NCBI GenBank assembly: GCA_937915775.1
Contig: CALGGQ010000338.1
Coordinates: 1 to 15,482, forward strand
Length of the DNA stretch: 15,482 nt
From: an uncultured Clostridia bacterium
Lineage (GTDB): Bacteria > Bacillota > Clostridia > Oscillospirales > Acutalibacteraceae
Direction: 5' to 3'
A program made the position numbers and the translations under genes. The notes under the pieces are model-generated. The model worked only from the letters and a program-made list of their open reading frames with translations. It was not told the origin of the DNA and searched no databases. This document shows, one piece after another, positions 13,873-15,482 of this stretch. How positions within the stretch are numbered: position 1 is the first letter of the stretch; every line of letters begins with the position of its first letter.

Positions 13873-15482
13873 ATGAACCTACATTTAAAACCGAAAGAGG
13901 AATGTACCTTTGACGAGCTTTCGCTCGGCGAAATTATGCTGCGGCTCGACCCCGGCGAGGGCAGAATTAAAACCGCTCGCAACTTCCGTGTCTGGGAGGG
14001 CGGCGGCGAATATAACGTGGCGCGCGGTCTGCGCCGCTGCTTCGGGCTGAAAACGGGCGTTGTCACCGCCTTTGCCGAAAATGAAATCGGCTATCTGCTG
14101 GAGGATTTTATCCTGCAGGGCGGTGTGGATACGTCGCTGATTAAGTGGGTGCCGTATGACGGCATCGGCAGAACGGTGCGCAACGGGCTGAATTTTACCG
14201 AACGCGGCTTCGGCATCCGCGGCGCCGTCGGCACGTCCGACAGGGGCAATACCGCCGCTTCGCAGTTAAAACCCGGCGATATTGACTGGGATTATATTTT
14301 CGGCACGCTCGGCGTGCGCTGGCTGCATACGGGCGGTATCTTTGCCGCCCTGTCCGAAACAGCAGCCGAGGTCGTGGTGGAAGCGGTGAAAAAGGCGAAG
14401 GAATACGGCACCGTCGTATCCTATGATCTGAATTACCGCCCGTCGCTCTGGAAGGGCATCGGCGGCAAGGCAAAGGCGCAGGAGGTCAACCGCGAAATTG
14501 CGAAATACGTTGACGTGATGATTGGCAATGAGGAGGATTTCACCGCCTCTCTCGGCTTTGAGGTGGAGGGCAATGATTCCGAACTCAAAGAGCTGAATCT
14601 TGACGGCTACTTTAAAATGATAGAAGCTGTCACGAAGGAGTATCCGAACTTTAAGGTGATTGCCACCACGCTGCGCACCGTCAAAACCGCAACCGTTAAC
14701 GACTGGAAGGCTATCTGCTGGGCGGACGGCAAAATCTATCAGTCCATAGAATTTCCGGCGCTGGAAATTCTGGACAATGTGAAGGGAAAGAGCATTTGTG
14801 TGCTTGCGGGAAGCGGCAATAACGGCGGGGATGCCTTTGTCGCTGCGCGTCATCTCGCCAATATGGGAGCGCGGGTGAAAGTCTTTTTGGCCGGGAATGT
14901 GGCGCATATCACGAAATCGGCGGCCATCAACCGGGATGCCGTGAAACATATGGAGATCGAACTTCATACCCTGGAGGGAGACCGAGCTTGGGATCGCCTG
15001 CAGGTGGTGCTGCGCTTTGCGGATCTGGTGATCGATGGTATTTTGGGAACCGGCTGCAAGGGAGAGCTCCGCGAAGATGTGCTCAAGCTGGTCAGATTGG
15101 TCAATGCGGCAAATAAACCGGTGGTGGCCGTGGATATCGCGACAGGGGTCGAGGCAGATACAGGGCAGGTGAAATCCGAAGCGGTGCAGGCAGCCTGTAC
15201 CGTCGCGCTGGGGGTGCCGAAGCTGGGGCATTTGCTGTGCCCGGGAGCGGCATTGACCGGCAGACTGTTGGTGGATGATATCGGCATTCCGGCCAAGCTG
15301 CTGGAGGAGGGGCTCAACCAAAATATACTGGACGCTGCACTGGTCAGTTCCCTTTTGCCTCCGCGTGCGATGGATGCGCATAAGGGGAACTGCGGACGGA
15401 TACTGGTCATTGCAGGCTCCAGAGGCATGACGGGGGCTGCAGCGCTGGCATCCGAGGCAGCGTTGCGATCGGGAGCAGGTGT
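13873..15482 (+). CDS. kdgK: 2-keto-3-deoxygluconate kinase fused in frame to NAD(P)HX epimerase/dehydratase fragment
   Basis: One uninterrupted frame of 536 residues runs off the right edge but holds pieces of two unrelated proteins. Residues 1 to about 301 are a PfkB-family kinase. It opens with SLGEIMLRLDPGEGRI (17-32), and the sugar site shows at WEGGGEYNVARGL (41-53) and NGLNFTERGFGIRG (104-117). Then come VVSYDLNYRPSLWKG (181-195) and MIGNEEDFTA. With uxaC upstream, 2-keto-3-deoxygluconate to its 6-phosphate is the natural reaction. The frame switches at LEILD, just before the expected RVGGGDSFASG motif, so the catalytic aspartate and ATP-site half of the kinase are missing. From about 302 the chain is YjeF/Nnr-like. 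The start (ATG 13873) has only a weak GAGAAG upstream, consistent with coupling to uxaC. The kinase part is confidently recognised, but as encoded it would be inactive. An assembly chimera is the likeliest explanation. Confidence 0.85.
   Translation, partial: MNLHLKPKEECTFDELSLGEIMLRLDPGEGRIKTARNFRVWEGGGEYNVARGLRRCFGLKTGVVTAFAENEIGYLLEDFILQGGVDTSLIKWVPYDGIGRTVRNGLNFTERGFGIRGAVGTSDRGNTAASQLKPGDIDWDYIFGTLGVRWLHTGGIFAALSETAAEVVVEAVKKAKEYGTVVSYDLNYRPSLWKGIGGKAKAQEVNREIAKYVDVMIGNEEDFTASLGFEVEGNDSELKELNLDGYFKMIEAVTKEYPNFKVIATTLRTVKTATVNDWKAICWADGKIYQSIEFPALEILDNVKGKSICVLAGSGNNGGDAFVAARHLANMGARVKVFLAGNVAHITKSAAINRDAVKHMEIELHTLEGDRAWDRLQVVLRFADLVIDGILGTGCKGELREDVLKLVRLVNAANKPVVAVDIATGVEADTGQVKSEAVQAACTVALGVPKLGHLLCPGAALTGRLLVDDIGIPAKLLEEGLNQNILDAALVSSLLPPRAMDAHKGNCGRILVIAGSRGMTGAAALASEAALRSGAG
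14761..14778 (+). other. Junction between kinase and Nnr sequence
   Basis: Codons LEILDN (residues 297-302) fit both the end of the kinase match (LEI-L/F-D, normally followed by RVGGGDSF) and the lead-in of an Nnr epimerase domain (normally ILxNVKGK). A short stretch shared by both parents, which assemblers or recombination could join, is therefore likely here. The exact break cannot be placed to the base. Confidence 0.7.
14779..15482 (+). other. nnr: NAD(P)HX epimerase domain and start of dehydratase domain (Nnr/YjeF), N- and C-truncated
   Basis: This segment repairs hydrated NAD(P)H in its normal context. Visible epimerase motifs are VLAGSGNNGGDAFVAARHL (310-328), LVIDGILGTG (385-394, with the catalytic Asp388) and VAVDIATGVEADTG (418-431). 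From about residue 497 the dehydratase domain begins with PRAMDAHKGNCGRILVIAGS and GMTGAAALASEAALRSGAG. The first ~45 residues of a normal epimerase domain are absent, replaced by the kinase. Glycine codon use here (by hand: GGA 9, GGG 9, GGC 7, GGT 2) differs sharply from the kinase part (GGA 0, GGG 2, GGC 29, GGT 3), and TTG leucine, absent from the kinase part, occurs eight times. Confidence 0.82.

Noticed and set aside
14266..15381. Long minus-strand open frame of about 370 codons opposite the kinase/Nnr frame
   Set aside because: It spans the kinase–Nnr junction and shows no protein family features. The plus frame carries motifs on both sides of the join.

Overview
The window looks like chromosomal DNA of a low-redundancy, moderately GC-rich Firmicute, most likely an anaerobic gut Clostridium relative (Oscillospirales/Ruminococcaceae-like). 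The reasons are the SigA-type promoters, strong AAGGAG ribosome binding sites, the FHA–SEDS and ZapA–U32 gene pairs, and close resemblance of most proteins to clostridial families. The taxonomic call is an inference from recall, not a search.

Layout. At the left end two minus-strand genes make up a cell-wall/division operon: an FHA-domain membrane protein followed by a SEDS (FtsW/RodA/SpoVE) glycosyltransferase that runs off the window. Divergent from it is galM (aldose 1-epimerase), which converges on a PHP-domain phosphoesterase across a bidirectional terminator. Further right, still on the minus strand, come zapA, a large U32-family protein and maf (nucleotide pyrophosphatase), then a GH27 glycosidase upstream of zapA. 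Divergent from GH27 is a PurF-like phosphoribosyltransferase on the plus strand, which converges on a zinc-ribbon/TM2 membrane protein across a second bidirectional terminator. A roughly 430-bp repeat-rich, gene-free block follows. It is bounded inside by two identical 29-bp copies of a hairpin and contains several other hairpins. Next is a minus-strand membrane acyltransferase, divergent from uxaC and a 2-keto-3-deoxygluconate kinase gene, which are two steps of hexuronate breakdown.

The genes are mostly housekeeping plus sugar use: galM, GH27, uxaC and kdgK for carbohydrates; FHA, SEDS, ZapA and Maf for growth and division. Every divergent gene pair has two recognisable promoters.

Three things stand out. 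First, the PurF-like protein keeps its phosphoribosyltransferase motif and four apparent Fe-S cysteines but has lost the catalytic cysteine and other glutaminase-site residues. Second, the last ~700 bases are an in-frame join of the kinase, cut before its catalytic motif, to the interior of an NAD(P)HX epimerase/dehydratase (Nnr) gene with very different codon use. This is probably an assembly chimera, or otherwise a foreign junction. Third, tandem AGTGRNN heptamer tracts sit beside both convergent terminators, and the structured block near 11 kb has no gene to explain it. I did not find a clear new multi-gene system.
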